Positions 41,315 through 54,059 are shown, counted from the first letter of the stretch. The stretch is DNA of 64,000 nucleotides from Limnephilus marmoratus (GCA_917880885.1 OU862916.1:46102831-46166830), one strand, 5' to 3'. Program-made: numbers and translations. Notes: generated from the sequence alone by a model not told the origin.

Positions 41315-42530
41315 CACAGGGTCTATGATGTATGTAGGTAAGTGTAGTTATGTATTGTGTAAACGCTCAAGCAATATCGTTGGTAGTCCTGCGGGTAGAA
41401 AGTTGGTGTTTAATTTAAGTTCATTTACTTTAATTTCAAAACAATTAATTTATGTATGTACATATTTTGAATCTTATAAAACTGTTAATTGGGGGCCTCA
41501 GCAAGGGCTCTTGTTAGGATTAACCTTTAACTGGTGACAAGCGGTCTCACAGGCCGAGCAGCGTCAGTGAAACATCATTTCACCCCCTTCCCGGCGCTTG
41601 TTTTGTTCCAACGCCTTAGTAGCTTTGACTTTAGTTGCGTCCACACCGTAGAGAAGGATAATTGCATCGCACATTGAAGTACCCACCACTGTCCCACCCC
41701 GGTATAGGCAACTTATGGTCGCCCCTTCGGAGTTCTCGCAAGAATCTAATTTTTTTTGAATAAACGACTCTACATTTAATGTAACGAATCTAGACCTTCA
41801 ATGTCCCCTCATACTGTGTTAGGTAGCGGTATGCGGACGCGCCTACAGGACTGTACTGTAATGGTCAATCTCTACAATTCTAAAGCCCATGGAGGTGTCA
41901 ATGCAAAAGCAGTGAGCCTCATGGACAGTCAAACAAGTTGTTAGTAACATCAACAAAAAATAAAAAATAAAGTAATCCAAAATGACAGCAGCCGTCATGA
42001 GTAATCAGCTCATGACAGCGAAAGACCACACACAATCCGGTGGGCAGCACCGGGCACTGTACATAAAAGAAAAAATAAACAAAAGAAAAATAATGTATAT
42101 ATACAGAGTAGAACTGGTGTCACCGCAACCTGACTATCGGCAGTTCCCGAGAGAATGAAGAAGGCTAATTGTCCGGCCTCCCGATAACCGGCGGCGTCGT
42201 CCTTAAGCCAGCTAGCCGGTGGTGCCTAGACGAAAGTAACTGGAAATCATAGAAGAAGACCCTAGGGAGAAAAGCGTCGGGTCGCCGGAGGCGGGACGGA
42301 CAGCTTTCGGATGCCGTTCAGCCTTCTTCCCAGCCTCTTCATGTCACGGGGGGTGGATTGCATCGCACAGTCCCAAATCGGTAAGTTACATCGATGCAAA
42401 GTTCGGCAGCGGTCTCTCAGACCCTATGTCACCACTTATGTAACTTATATACGAGCCAACTTAGCGCGTATTTTGGTTCTGATTTGCCAACTGAACCACA
42501 AAACTCCAATGACAGGCCAAAAATATGAAA
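41315..42530. other. Unassigned sequence with possible TTAA-type transposon relics
   Basis: No gene. CTTTAACTGGTGACAAGCGG at 41525 and CAGCGGTCTCTCAGACCC at 42407 look like subterminal motifs of a piggyBac-type element whose C-terminal remnant follows at 42535. I could not define ends. Confidence 0.3.
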
Positions 42531-42534
42531 AACC

Positions 42535-42645
42535 TGTGCTAGTTGTCCTCCTAAGTTAAATCGCAAATCTAATTACCAATGTAATTTGTGTAAAAATCAT
42601 GTGTGCTTGCAATGTGCCAAACGATTATGCTCTGACTGCCAATAA
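42535..42645 (+). pseudogene. piggyBac-like cysteine-rich C-terminus remnant
   Basis: The 36 codons before the TAA at 42643-42645 give a Cys pattern C-x2-C-x11-C-x2-C-x4-C-x2-C-x4-C-x2-C, with 'NYQCNLCKNHVCLQCAK' in the middle. This fits the terminal zinc-binding domain of a piggyBac-type transposase. A TGA stands upstream in the same frame, while 'PMTGQKYEKP', the usual preceding block, lies in another frame, so a frameshift separates them. The catalytic domain is not seen. Confidence 0.6.
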
Positions 42646-42839
42646 AAATAATCAAAGTTTGACCATTGCCAGTTTTGTAAAATGATACCAGTGATCAGAG
42701 CATTATTTTTTTATTTAACGATTAGTATCTTAAGTATTATTTCTACTGTAAGTCCTCATAGTTAAAGTAGTCGTAGTATATCATCTTTTGTTATTCGGCG
42801 GTATCTCCTTCGGGGACACGGCATTATTGTTAATAAAAA

Positions 42840-43590
42840 CAGACTCTTGGTTTTGTTTTGAGAGCTGCAAAAGATTTCAATGATTTAGACACATTTATTA
42901 TGTTATATAAAACCCTTGTCAGATGCCAACTTGAATATAACTCTACGTTATGGTATCCCTTTTACAACATTCATTCTGACAACATTGAAAAGATTCAACG
43001 GAAGTTTCTAAGGTTAATAAACTATAAATTGCATATTCCTATACTAAACATTGATTACAATTATCTCCTGAATAAAACGTCTCTATTGAAACGTTCAGAA
43101 AGAAGAATAAGCACAGATTTAATACTATTACATAAAATACTGCATTACAAAATTGACTGTTCTGAATTACTTCAATTTATCTATATCCATGTTCCCCAAA
43201 AATCATGTCGACATTTATTCTCTTCTACTTCAATAACACCAGGACACTAGCTTATCAAAATTCTACGTTTCCGAGACTTCACGGTCTCGGAAATAAATAT
43301 TCTTATCTAGGTGATATATTTCATCTTAAAACTAATCAGTATAAACGTTGTATACTCTATCACTTTTATTCTTCTAGGCACAAATAGATATACATAATTT
43401 CTTCAATTTTTGTTTATATTGAATATGAGACTTCTTATCACTTTTACATAATATGTATTTTTATTTTATTATTTATTTTGTTGTTACACTGTTTTGTGTA
43501 TTTTCTTTTCTCATTGAATTATATTTTCTTCATTGTTTGTTACTCAACTTATAAATTATAATGTAAAAGCCCATGAGGGCCTACAAAAAA
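42840..43590 (+). repeat. 5'-truncated LINE
   Basis: Opens inside an ORF2 tail at about 42840 and runs through a T-rich 3' UTR to about 43590. Confidence 0.68.
42843..43387 (+). pseudogene. LINE ORF2 C-terminal region, one frameshift
   Basis: The frame reads 'LRAAKDFNDLDTFIMLYKTLVRCQLEYNST' style sequence, the post-RT block 'L....L.YG..lW.P', then 'IEKIQRKFLRLINYK', the 'i..iQ.rFlR.i' motif. It ends early at 43250. A second frame from 43205 continues with 'PRLHGLGNKYSYLGDIFHLK', the usual C-terminal end, so a frameshift around 43205-43250 splits the gene. Jockey/CR1 group. No RT catalytic motifs remain. Confidence 0.75.
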
Positions 43591-44046
43591 AACACTATAA
43601 TTTATTATGTAAAGAGGTACAGCGTATTTCCCACACCCATTCAAAGTCAGAATTTCCTTATGGGGGAAATCTTTATTTTATCCCTCTATACTTTTCAACA
43701 CAGGCAAAACAATGCATTTCAACAAATGATAACTACTTTTGTTTGCATTTATCTCCCTCTAATATTAATTTGGGATTCCTTTATTCCACTGGCTCAGGCA
43801 TTTGCAACTCTTGTGCGTGAATGAAAAAAACACGGAATGGGTGAAAACTGCGCGCCCTAAAGTTTAAGTTTAGACTTACGGAATTCAATTCTTCGTTCGA
43901 ACAAGCAAACACTATGAAACAATATAATACAATGCCGTGAAAGCACTATGAAATAGACATGGGCAGACTCATTCCCAGGGGTGAATCGATTCATTGTGAT
44001 TCCCTCGGCCTTTTGAATTGATTCATTTTATTCATTCCTTTAATTC

Positions 44047-44047
<1 letters not shown>

Positions 44048-44132
<85 letters not shown>
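44048..44132 (+). repeat. Poly(A) tract, 85 nt
   Basis: An uninterrupted run of 85 A. Its cause (retroposon tail, slippage or assembly problem) cannot be told. Confidence 0.95.
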
Positions 44133-44134
<2 letters not shown>

Positions 44135-44626
44135 CTCGCTTACTTAAAAAACCTCGGCTACGAAGCGAAAGAGGAGGCCGAAAAGGCTACGATGAACCGC
44201 AAAAAGAGGAGACCGATAATACTATCTCATTCTCTCGCAGACTACTTCTACATACTTCTTAGTTCTCCTTTAGGTGCATGTGTTTGCTCTTTTTAGTGTC
44301 GTTATTTTTGGTTTCATCGAGTTTCAAATCACAACGGTGATAAATAAGTTTTCACTACGCAAAGCCCTCTTCTTAGTGTAAATTATGTTGTTTTGAAAAA
44401 TCGTAGGTACTAAAAACGACGCGCGACGAGGTTAATGAAATATTTCAATGTGTACTTAGATATTATTTTGCCCAAAAGACAAATTTTTAACAAGAAAAAT
44501 GTGTTTATATTAGGCAAGCAATTAAATCTTAAAATTAAACAGTTTTCGTGGTTAACCCTTAAAGTTTTACTAATTTTTATTTATTTATTAAACTTAAAAT
44601 TGTTTCATTTCACGTGATCTAAACTT

Positions 44627-44717
44627 CCCACTACCTTCAGCCTCGCAAAAAATCCCAATTGGGGATGCCATAGTTTCATTAGCTCCAGACGGGACTTGTG
44701 CGGATTTCACATAAAAA
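44627..44717 (+). repeat. Family C SINE, 3' fragment
   Basis: CTACCTTCAGCCTCGCAAAA, CCAATTGGGGATGCCATAG and AGCTCCAGACGGGA, as in 50160-50275. Confidence 0.65.
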
Positions 44718-45974
44718 ACATACTATTATCGCGCTTTCATAGGTAGGTATATCCGGACCGGTCACCTGGAATAAGCTCCAGTCAAATATATATTTTTTAA
44801 ATGCACCTACCTCAATGGTGAAGTTAAAAAGACGCGCCGAATAAAAACTAATTAAAAGCCCTGGCGACACGCGTCGTATAATTTGTTACAAAAATAAAGG
44901 AACAAATCGCTCGATTATCATTTATCAGTATCACGGTTCGATAGCGACTGATTTTTTGTTTACGGCTAGAGTAGACAGAGACAGATACCACAAAAAAAAC
45001 AATAATATAGATAAACATCATTTTGTTTCTACAAGTATTGCATCACAATTTACGCACGTGTGAGGGAGAAAAGACATAGAATAAACTTTCGCTTTTAGTC
45101 CTTTTATTAACGTTCCGCGGTCCGAAGTGGGAAGTTTCACCCTAAGATGACGGCTTGGCCGAGCGGGGACTAACGACGAACCGATTCTCTGCGGGCATCA
45201 AGAAATGAATTGGGAACTTCTGACTAATAAGTGTCTTTTGTCTTGCTGTGACTTGAATAACTTGCATTCCGCGGACCGGTCGGATCGACTCGACACGTGG
45301 TACCCAGGGACCCGTGGGACTACGACGTCATAAATGAATAAGAAATAAATGTTTTGATTCCTTGAATAAGTGAAACAGAGATTGGGGTTGCGGATTGAGT
45401 TCGCACAGACCGAACAGGTTACAGGACTATGACCACGGAGGAACGATTCCTCCGTGACTATGACTGGCGGGACTGGCGGGACACAACTGTGAAACAGACG
45501 CGACACACGGAGCTCAGAATTATTTGGATCTTGGCTGACTCGCTTGGCGGTTTTGTCACTTGGATTGGGGACGGGGACTACAGGGTTTTTTGTAGGTATA
45601 AGATTTACTGCGCGGGATACTACACAGTACCCGTGAAAGGCAATTTCGCGGCGCGCTTCGCCTGTGGTAGGTGTACCTATCCGCGCAACAAATATCCAGA
45701 ATAATATTTTATTAAATTCTTACGAAACACTACAATATTTATAGAGTACATTATTATTTTCTTACCTCAATATAACATGAAATATTTAACTGTAAAATAA
45801 ATTAATCAAAATAAAAATAAATATGGTGCTGTTAAAAAATCGTAAGATGCAAGGCCAAGGGTAAGGAATAAAGATTTAATTCCTTTTGAAAATGAGAATC
45901 AGATCGAGTGTGTTACAAGATTGAATTTATTCATTTAATTCAGTCATTCAATTTTGCCCACGTCTACTATGAAA

Positions 45975-46935
45975 CAATATAAAACAAACAATCCATTTTA
46001 TTATTACGCTTTTTAATGAACCAGAACCAGGGATGCAGAGAACACCGGTTGGTTAAATATTTCTGTGTATACTAATGTACGGTTTATCGTTACGAAACGT
46101 AATTTTGTCCGTCCCATCGAAGGCCCGCATGGATAGAAGCGCCCACATATTTACACAATCACGCCCGGGTAACACTGTTTCAATAAAAAAGCCTTTTGTC
46201 AGAACCAATATTTCGATATAATAAACAAACTTGGTGTTTATCTTGTCCACGTGTCTGCCACAAAATAAATTATCGTAAAAATATTATATGCCTTTCTGAA
46301 GCTTAACAGTAGGCAGCGCTCCCCCTAGCACCAGCATTATTATAATTTAATTTTATTTTTGAAGTGAAACTTCCTTAGCTCCGTTAGAGTGATTTGAAAT
46401 TCGGATGAAACGGAAATGACGCACTACGACACCTGCGAAGCATCAAAATCAAAACCAAAAATATTTATTGTACAAATAAAAATACAAAAAGGTGTAGCTT
46501 ATGGGTAGACCCCATTTCTTCCAGCTAACCACATACATGTATCAATGTTTATTCGAAGAAGAATATTATAATGTTTATACAAATGAAAAATACAAATAGA
46601 AATAAAAATAAAAACATCGAATTGCGCTCAAGGCTCCTATTGGTTGAGATATAAAACGGAAACGACTATAGGTCTGCGCTCATTGGCCGCTTTGTTTTTT
46701 TACGGGTTGTCGGAATATAATGCCTAAATTCACGCCTCGCCGAGCGCGTCCCATAACGCAGCGGTATAGTGCGTCGCAAATCTTAGCGGCCAGATAAACC
46801 CAGCGGACGGCGGTTAGAATCCTATGAAATATAAAAAAAAAACGTTTTTGTTTTTGTAAATCAATATCCAATCTTCAAACAATTTTAAAATAAACAGGCA
46901 AAAGAAAGCGACGTCTAGTAACTTTCAAACTCATT
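45975..46935. other. No supported gene
   Basis: AT-rich. A weak tRNA-like stretch (GCAGCGGTATAGTGCG...GGCGGTTAGAATCC, 46755-46830) could be a worn SINE head. Nothing else recognised. Confidence 0.35.
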
Positions 46936-46939
46936 ATTT

Positions 46940-47490
46940 ATTAGATACTAGTAAGTACCCGACCTGCGTTGCAATGCCACTAAGAGAAAGAAATAGTTTC
47001 TCCCTGCATCTCTGTTCCCCTCCCACGTTCCCGCGTCCCTTCGTCTCGCAAACCCCGCCCCTCTTCCACGTTCCCTGATTTTCCCTACCTTCGAGCGAAC
47101 TTACCTCTTTTAATCCCTTTCCCCCCTCCCGGATTCACCCACCCCTACCTCCTTCCCTCCCTGCCGCTAAACCATATGAAATTCACACATTTTCTAAACA
47201 ATTCGCACACCAACCATTGTAATTTTTATACTATTTTCGTAACACCAGAGCTTTTCATTCTTCATCGCATCATTCGCACGCGAAAAATATCACCTATATA
47301 CAGTTCATCGCAATCGGATGAATGATTTAGGAAATAATTTCGTAATGCCAGAGTTCACCATTCTACATAGAAACCTTCGCGGGAATGCGCACAACAAATT
47401 ACCAAAGTTTCATCGCAATCGGATGAATAGTTTAGGAACGCATGAGGGACAAATAAAGAAACATTCATTTGTATATACGAGTATAAAATT
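46940..47490 (-). mobile_element. Helitron (Lep1-type), minus strand
   Basis: The left end ACTAGTAAGTACCCGACC is the complement of a ...GGTCGGGTACTTACTAGT terminus. Next come a CATTGCAACGC block (complement), a pyrimidine tract (47005-47165), and two copies of TCATCGCAATCGGATGAAT (47308 and 47408). The 5' part lies on the right. Confidence 0.68.
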
Positions 47491-47494
47491 TAAT

Positions 47495-48815
47495 AACGCC
47501 CTACCTTGTACATGAAAGTTTTACAATTGATTACAGTATTATGAGTAAGTGTCACGATAATAATTATACAACCGCTTTTATTTTTGTTATCAATTGGCAA
47601 CTTCGGAAGTTCGTTTCCGGTAGAGGTACTTCTTGGATGAACGCCGAAAGAGGAGCCGACGTTCATCTGATTGTGTCACCTCATTTTAAAAGAACGGAGT
47701 TATAAAATCCTTGAGAGTTATAAAAGATAATGCCGTGTGCCTAGTCTAATGCTACGAGATCCTAAAATGGGAGATCCGTTATCTCTTTTAAATAAAAGTG
47801 CGTGTAATTGTACTTGCGTGAATAATCCTCGCGCGGCCCGTTGAATGACCTGTTTACGCGCTAATCAAAGCCATTCGCTGTTTGGGATGGAGTTTTTCTG
47901 GAAAGGGTTTTCGCAGTTGCCATTTGTGACATTGGTCAGATTAAGATCCCCATATTTCTCGCTCTTTGAAGAATTAAGACCAAGAGGCGTCTCTTACGAA
48001 GGTCCTTTCATGCATGATTACAATGCCTTGTGTATTAAAATATTCATTTAACTGTCACCTAGACATTATTCTTATTTTAACCATGAAACCATATTTAAAC
48101 CTTTCTGCAGAAAATCAAATTCCCCATAATCCTACCCTAAGTCTCTAATGCTTAATTTTCGAACATTAGAACCCTTTGCAGGTTATGTAACATACGATAA
48201 TGTTTTGCTTTGACTTCCTGATATGGGCTACAAATATTATATTTGACGTTCTTCTTGTGTATTATAGAGCTACATAAGTTATACAATGATATATAGTTGT
48301 TAATTAAGAAATCAAGACAAATGTTAGTAATAAAATTTTGTGAAAATTAGCAAAATACTAATTCATATAATGATTAAAAATGAATTATTAATATAAGACT
48401 GAATTGGTAAGTAAAAGAAAGTGTAACATAGAAAAAAAAGTGTGTGCGTAAATGCTTACGATATTAATTGTGAGTGTTACAAACCAATAAAACAGAATAA
48501 ATAAAAATGTCATTTACTCTTAAGGTATAGAATGCTACAGCAGAAAATTTAAAGCATATAATAATAAGAGTTGTACAAATAAAAAATAATAAAACTTTTC
48601 TAATATATACTTATAGATTTTAAATAATAAGACCTGACATAAAACAGAGCGTATTATGCGTATTTATTATCGTGAACTATTTGTGTATCCGTTGGTCGTG
48701 CTCAGAAACAATGGAAAGTTATCGACAAAATCGATAAAACTTTTATCGACGATTTGTTGGGTTAGGGGGCCTGGCCAGCCCCAAATAACGCATGTAGAAA
48801 TTAGCAATTTGACGT
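47495..48815. other. No gene seen
   Basis: AT-rich; short frames without motifs. Confidence 0.45.
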
Positions 48816-48821
48816 GCGATG

Positions 48822-49608
48822 AAAATCTAATACATAAAAATGATTCGCTAAATGTGTTGCTAAGCGCAAATGAGAGCAGCTGAACCAATTTCGCTAATTA
48901 TTTTTTTAGAATACTCCTTGAAGTACGAGGATGGTTCTTATGGAGAGAAAAATTAAGAAAATTGCGCAGAAAATTGGATAATTTCAGAAAACCTAACGAC
49001 TATCGCACTTCTTCGTTTGACAGTTCGCGTGTTTGAGAATGAAATTTTGCAAAACAATGATCGTTAAATCAGGATTCTATGTTTGAAAATCTTTAAGTTG
49101 ATAAATTTATTCAAAATAGGTACTCCCCTAATAGTTTGAATTGAATCAAGAATTTTAGGTATTTTAAATAGGTACCTATGTTAGGTACCAAATTTAATAT
49201 CCATGAAAAATGGAAATTTGAATAAAAATTGTAAAAGGTGGCACGCGGGCTGTTTAAAAACTGAATGTACTGGGATTGAATATATGGAACGCGGGAGGAG
49301 GGTTGGCGGGATGAGGGAGCGGGAAAGGGAAGAGGGAAGGCGCGGAAAGTGGAAGGGGAACGCGGGAGGGGAAGGGGATGTGTGAGGGGGAGGGGAACTC
49401 GGGAGGGGGGTTCGCGGGACGGGGCAAGGGGGGGGGGGGAGTGGAGTGGGGAGAGGGAAGGTGGAGGTGACGGAGTGGGAACGCGAGAGGGGAAGAGGAC
49501 GCAGGAGAAGAAGGGGAGGCGGAAGGGGAACGGGACGAATGGGAAAGGACACTCTGGGAGAAACAATTTCTTTATTAAATGGCATAGCAACGCATGCCGG
49601 GACCAGCT
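48822..49608 (+). mobile_element. Helitron (Lep1-type)
   Basis: ATACATAAAAATGATTCGC, GTGTTGCTAAGCGC, a GGTGGCACGCGGGCTG block, a G-rich tract (49280-49520), GAGAAACAATTTCTTTATTA, and the end GCATGCCGGGACCAGCTAA. The last base pair of CTAG is changed to CTAA. The purine tract gives long spurious frames. Confidence 0.7.
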
Positions 49609-49611
49609 AAT

Positions 49612-50155
49612 CAATTATATTTTCGTGTTTTCCTCACAAAAGCATCGAGGGAAGCATCAAGGTGTTGTCATGTTATCTTTTAAAATATTGTATCTATATG
49701 AACGTTTTTTTAAGGAAGAGAAAAGAAAGAAGAAATCCATGATGTTTTAGGAAGAAAATACGAAAACATACAAATATTTCTCGTATGGCTAATAATACCA
49801 TCAGTGTGTAAATGTTGCATTTCGTTGGACGGGTTTGGCATGACTCCTGGCTATATAGTGTGCACCAAAGATATTGAATGAATATCTTTGGTGTGCACCG
49901 GTATCAAAGGCATCGATAACGCTAGTTCTTTCAAGCACCGTCCATTGAAATACCTGTTGAATAATCACATAGTTCATAATATATGATGTAACTTCTATGT
50001 TCTAAAGATCTACGTAACCCGTCCGTTAAGTCAGCTTCTCAGGGTGTGGTCTGCTGACAATCTGCCGTCAGGTGTAATGTTAGCAGCCTTTTTAGATTTC
50101 ATTCGTTTCCATGCCAAGGTTGGCGTACAGAGAGGTTATGATTTGAGGTTAATGA
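49612..50155. other. No gene; one hairpin
   Basis: A 13-bp perfect palindrome (CACCAAAGATATT, 5-nt loop) lies at about 49863-49893. Otherwise nothing recognised. Confidence 0.5.
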
Positions 50156-50159
50156 TACG

Positions 50160-50275
50160 CGGGATCGAATCTACCTTCAGCCTCACAACATACCCCAATT
50201 GGGGATGCCATAGTCTCACTGGCTCCAGACGGGAGCAGTTGGGACTCTTGTGCGGTATTCATGTAAAAAAAAGTT
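50160..50275 (+). repeat. Family C SINE, 3' part
   Basis: CTACCTTCAGCCTCACAACAT, CCAATTGGGGATGCCATAG, GGCTCCAGACGGGAGCAGTT and CTTGTGCGGTATT before A-rich DNA. Confidence 0.75.
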
Positions 50276-50279
50276 TATT

Positions 50280-51165
50280 AATTATTTTATTATTCAGATG
50301 AATATCAAGTATACACAATTTTGATTCTAATCTGAGCACCGGGTCTTTAATGTGTGGAATGAATTAGCAAGAAATGAAATACAGAATTTATAACATGAAA
50401 ATGGAAAGCTGTCGGAAGACCACAGACAAAAGAGCGCGTAGACAAAAAATACATCAAAATACTTAGTAAGATCTGACACACTTGTCATAATTGTTAATAA
50501 AAGAGGCTATACAGTTAAAGAAAAATGATAAAATGTGAAGTGCTAAATGAATTTAAATATTTTTTAACATAGGACAACACAACACACAACAATTCTATCA
50601 ATTTGATTTCGTCCTGTGTTTGCAGAGTTCTGAGTACCCGATCTGTTATATAGGAGAACTTATAAATTGACAATTTCTGAAATATCATAAGATTCACATT
50701 AAAAAAAATGTGACCAAAAACGTGGCATTTTCCGAAGGAGTTTACTCAGCCCATTCATTCTAATAGCGTGTCGAGTCCCGGGAGACGAACCCTAATCAAA
50801 AGTTAGTAATCAAAGTGCCACCGTAGACCAGAGTCTGGAGTCTAGACCTCTCAGGTATGCCATCCTCGCAAATATTTCATTGGACAAAGTTTTCCGTCAT
50901 TACCGTGCTTGTGAGTATTTATAACTTAACGACCAAAAGCAATATTGTTATCTTTCAGACGTTCCAGAGAAAATAATATTTGTTTTATTTTTGTATAAAG
51001 AGCGATCAAGTGTAGATGTTGCAGAAGTAAAAAATCTGTAAAAATGTTCTTACATGGCTAGTTACTAATTGGCGGTCTGCACAAAAATGTTTGTAGGTAC
51101 CTACTTATCTTTACGTGTGCAAGAATTAGGTAATGAATAATAAAACTATTGCCAATTGCAAATAA
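50280..51165. other. No gene seen
   Basis: AT-rich spacer, nothing recognised. Confidence 0.45.
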
Positions 51166-51169
51166 TATA

Positions 51170-51405
51170 TAAGGAGGAAAGATTTGATTATTTGTTTGTT
51201 TGCATTGAATAGGCTCCGAAACCATTGAACCGATTTGAAAAATTCTTTCACTGTTGGGAAGCTACACTATTCCCGGGTGACATAGGCAATAATTTATAAA
51301 GCTAGCTAGAAAGGGTATGCGGGAGGGGAACGGGGAGGCACCGGAAAGGTGATTCAGGGAGAAACAATGTATTTGGCATTGCAACGCATATCGTGGACCA
51401 GATAG
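51170..51405 (+). mobile_element. Helitron fragment, short
   Basis: CCGAAACCATTGAACCGATTTG, GGGAAGCTACACTATTCCCGG, a brief G-rich stretch, CAGGGAGAAACAATG and GCATTGCAACGCATATCGTGG. The end is CAGATAG in place of CAGCTAG. Confidence 0.6.
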
Positions 51406-51409
51406 TACA

Positions 51410-51995
51410 TTAATAAAGCGATAAACGTTGATTAGATATTTTAAAACAACCTCTAATCATCTCTACCACATATATTAGTACTACTATTATTTACAACATT
51501 GTATATAAATATTCCTCTTGGAATGCAATGGCTTACATATATACATGTCTGAAAACATTAGCCGAAGTCACCGCCACAACTTGTAGATATCACACAGCAG
51601 AACAGATGGTCTGGCGAAGCATAGCATAACAAGAGGAATGGTGTTTCCAAATGATATTTCTAAAATAGTAGATATATATATTGTACCCTTTTACAAATAA
51701 CCACCCAGATAATGTATTGATTTATTTTACTGCATGATTATATGATTTTAAATGGGTGTGGTATGATACAAAATCTTTTTTGAAAATTTAACAAATCTGC
51801 CAACGACCTATGGTATAACCGTGTTATACTAAAAACGATCATTTTTTCTCAAAATTTAAAACATGCAAATGCTAGATAAAAGAACAATCTTTAGAAATCC
51901 ATTTACAATTTTTTATGGAAAAGATTCAATAAGTCTAAAATCTTATTTAAAAATGACATATTTCTGGTTTTCTCTGGTAATACCCTCTAACAACT
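51410..51995. other. No gene seen
   Basis: AT-rich spacer. Confidence 0.45.
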
Positions 51996-51998
51996 GAC

Positions 51999-52395
51999 GG
52001 CCGCCGTGGTCTGGGGATAATGATCTTAACTCACAATCCGGAGGTCGCGGGATCGAATCCCGGCGTGCGCAAATAAATTTTATTTGATTAATTTGTGTTA
52101 TTTCACAATTATCTTATTTAAAAAACAATATATAGTTTATTTGCGGTACGTCGCAGAGTAAAAGATACTCTTGGTATCACCCTGATGTAAAACCATCATT
52201 TTGAATTGAAATTTCGCATGAAATGGCTTTAACCTTATTTGGTGAACAGATCTGAGTAGCCAGGTTTATCGCCACAATTGTCTTCCCTTTTCCTTCTCAC
52301 TATCTTGAGCCTCACATCATACCCCAAGAGAGAATGCCGTAGACTCACTGGCTCCAGACGGTTGGGAGCAGTTGGGAATCTTGTGCAGTATTTAC
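51999..52395 (+). repeat. Family C SINE, complete with tRNA-like head
   Basis: The head (51999-52070) has an A box-like CGTGGTCTGGGGATAATG and a B box GGATCGAATCC inside a GCGGGATCGAATCCCGGC-type T arm, so pol III transcription is likely. The body continues with GCGCAAATAAATTTTATTT, GTCGCAGAGTAAAAGATACTC, CCTGATGTAAAACCATCATT, GGTGAACAGATCTGA, GAGCCTCACATCATACCCC and GGCTCCAGACGG, then a short A-rich tail. Other copies: 15330, 17000/17636, 44627, 50160 and 19936. Confidence 0.82.
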
Positions 52396-52399
52396 CCAA

Positions 52400-52955
52400 A
52401 CAAATATGTTCTTCTCACCTTTATCACCAGGAAAAATAATCATATAGGCTATTAAGACAAGTTTTCTTCTACAAACAAAAAAGATACAAACTAAACTTTG
52501 CAAATGCGATTTTAGGTGGGAGGAAACCGATCATTTCACATATCAAAACTACACCCTCTGATTGAATTTTCAATAAGTGTAGGATATAATTCCTTGTATT
52601 AATTAACCAGAGAGCAAACTGCACAAAATGGAGATCTGCGAAGCTCTTAATTAATTGCATTTGCCTTGCAAGGAACTGTTGTAATTAATATGGTTATAGT
52701 TAGACATTGATATGGTCAGTGGATGAGCCCGAATTTCATGAGAAATCCTATTATGATTATCACTGCGTGCAAGTTCATATCTCCGTTAATTTTTGTAAAA
52801 CTATTTTGAAGTCTTTAGCTGCAATTTTTTTTTCACTTCTTTTAACTTATTAAAAATAGATGAAATTTCTTTCATCCTGGAATAGACTCAGCCTGGTGAG
52901 GACGTTTGTACAAAAAATGTATTTACCTTGGTTAATAATTAATAAAACATTTATA
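52400..52955. other. No gene seen
   Basis: AT-rich spacer before the mariner relic. Confidence 0.45.
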
Positions 52956-52957
52956 TA

Positions 52958-53289
52958 GGAGGGCTGTCCGTAAAATAAGGTCTCCAAGGTGCTGCTGTCA
53001 CGAGAAACGATTTTCTCGCAATCCTGCAACTCCCTTGCCAAATTCCCTTCATATTATTCCATGACGCACGGCGTGGTAGCCGTTCGCGATGGAGCTTCCA
53101 CTCGTGAGTTACGCTCTGTAATTCGTTTTTAAACTTTGCTTTGGCGAATCTCAATGACGCCACTGGTATTGTTCCTTTGTCCCCGGTGTCGTGTAGCGTA
53201 TCCGGGTCTCGTCCCTAGTCACAATTGAGTCCAAAAATTTTTCCTCGTGACCGGAGCCCTTGAAGACCTTATTTTACGGACAACCCTCG
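52958..53289 (-). mobile_element. mariner deletion derivative
   Basis: A 332-bp element with inverted ends GGAGGGCTGTCCGTAAAATA and CGAGGGTTGTCCGTAAAATA (complement), continuing to AAGGTCT, and TA on each side (52956-52957 and 53290-53291), the mariner target. The interior is a minus-strand transposase relic. Confidence 0.85.
53040..53250 (-). pseudogene. mariner transposase fragment
   Basis: On the minus strand, starting near 53247, one reads 'EKFLDSIVTRDETRIRY', which corresponds to the mariner catalytic block V-T-G-D-E-T-W (second Asp/Glu region), then 'TPGTKEQYQWRH' and 'SPKQSLKTNYRA' after frame changes. Stops and shifts break the frame. The N-terminal HTH and the third acidic residue are missing. 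Confidence 0.75.
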
Positions 53290-53294
53290 TATAT

Positions 53295-54055
53295 GAGATG
53301 GGAATATGCATGCTTAATTTAAATAAATTCGTTGATGTTAGCTTTAAACTTGTGAAAATTACTTTTTCTTCCTGGAAATTGTTCTTATTCAACGTGATTT
53401 TTTTCGCACGGTTGCTTTGTTTGATTTGCTATAATATTTTCTTTGAATTTTAATATTTTCTATGAAAGCATTTTGTTCTGTATCTAATTTATTTTTTTGT
53501 GTTGTTCGTTTTGTTCACACTTTGGATGGAGCTGAAACATTAACATATTTTGCTTAAATTTGTGGTCTGTTAATCATAAAACAATAATTAGACCAGCTAA
53601 TGATTAAACACAAATTAATAATAACCAATTATAAGGAAGATTATCTATAAAAAAACTATCAACAAATGTCAACTCACCATGTGTGGTGAGTGGTGAGGCA
53701 TGCCTCACTCGAAAAATATAAGAGAAAAATAAATAAACCCTATAAAATACCCTATCTCTAATCAACTTTTTCAAGAGAGACCAAGAATCTTACCTGACAC
53801 CACACATATTCGAACAGAAATTTATGTCAACCCAAATACTTTAAATTGACTGTTCAAAAGATCAGTAATATGGTTGACTGAATAAGAAAGAACAGACATT
53901 TGTAAATAATAACATTATGAGTAAATATTATAGATATTCACACTTCATACAACTTTTTACTAAATCATACAATGTTACAATACAGTAAAATATTCAGGGT
54001 ATTACAATAGGGATGTACTGCTTGATACGTATAAATGGACGGCTTCAAATTTTAT
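53295..54055. other. No gene seen
   Basis: AT-rich spacer. Confidence 0.45.
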
Positions 54056-54059
54056 TATT

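Larger units (their letters stand above)
43954..45966. mobile_element. hAT-type element, 2.0 kb, no transposase seen
   Basis: The ends TAGACATGGGCA and TAGACGTGGGCA (complement) match at 11 of 12 bases. A perfect 8-bp duplication CTATGAAA flanks it (43946-43953 and 45967-45974). TGAATCGATTCATT-like motifs lie near both ends. Inside are an 85-nt poly(A) and a SINE C piece. The motif ACTATGAAACAATATAA recurs upstream at 43912, so the flank is itself slightly repetitive. Confidence 0.72.

Noticed and set aside
44018..44296. Poly-lysine ORF
   Set aside because: Produced by the 85-nt poly(A); no conserved sequence on either side.
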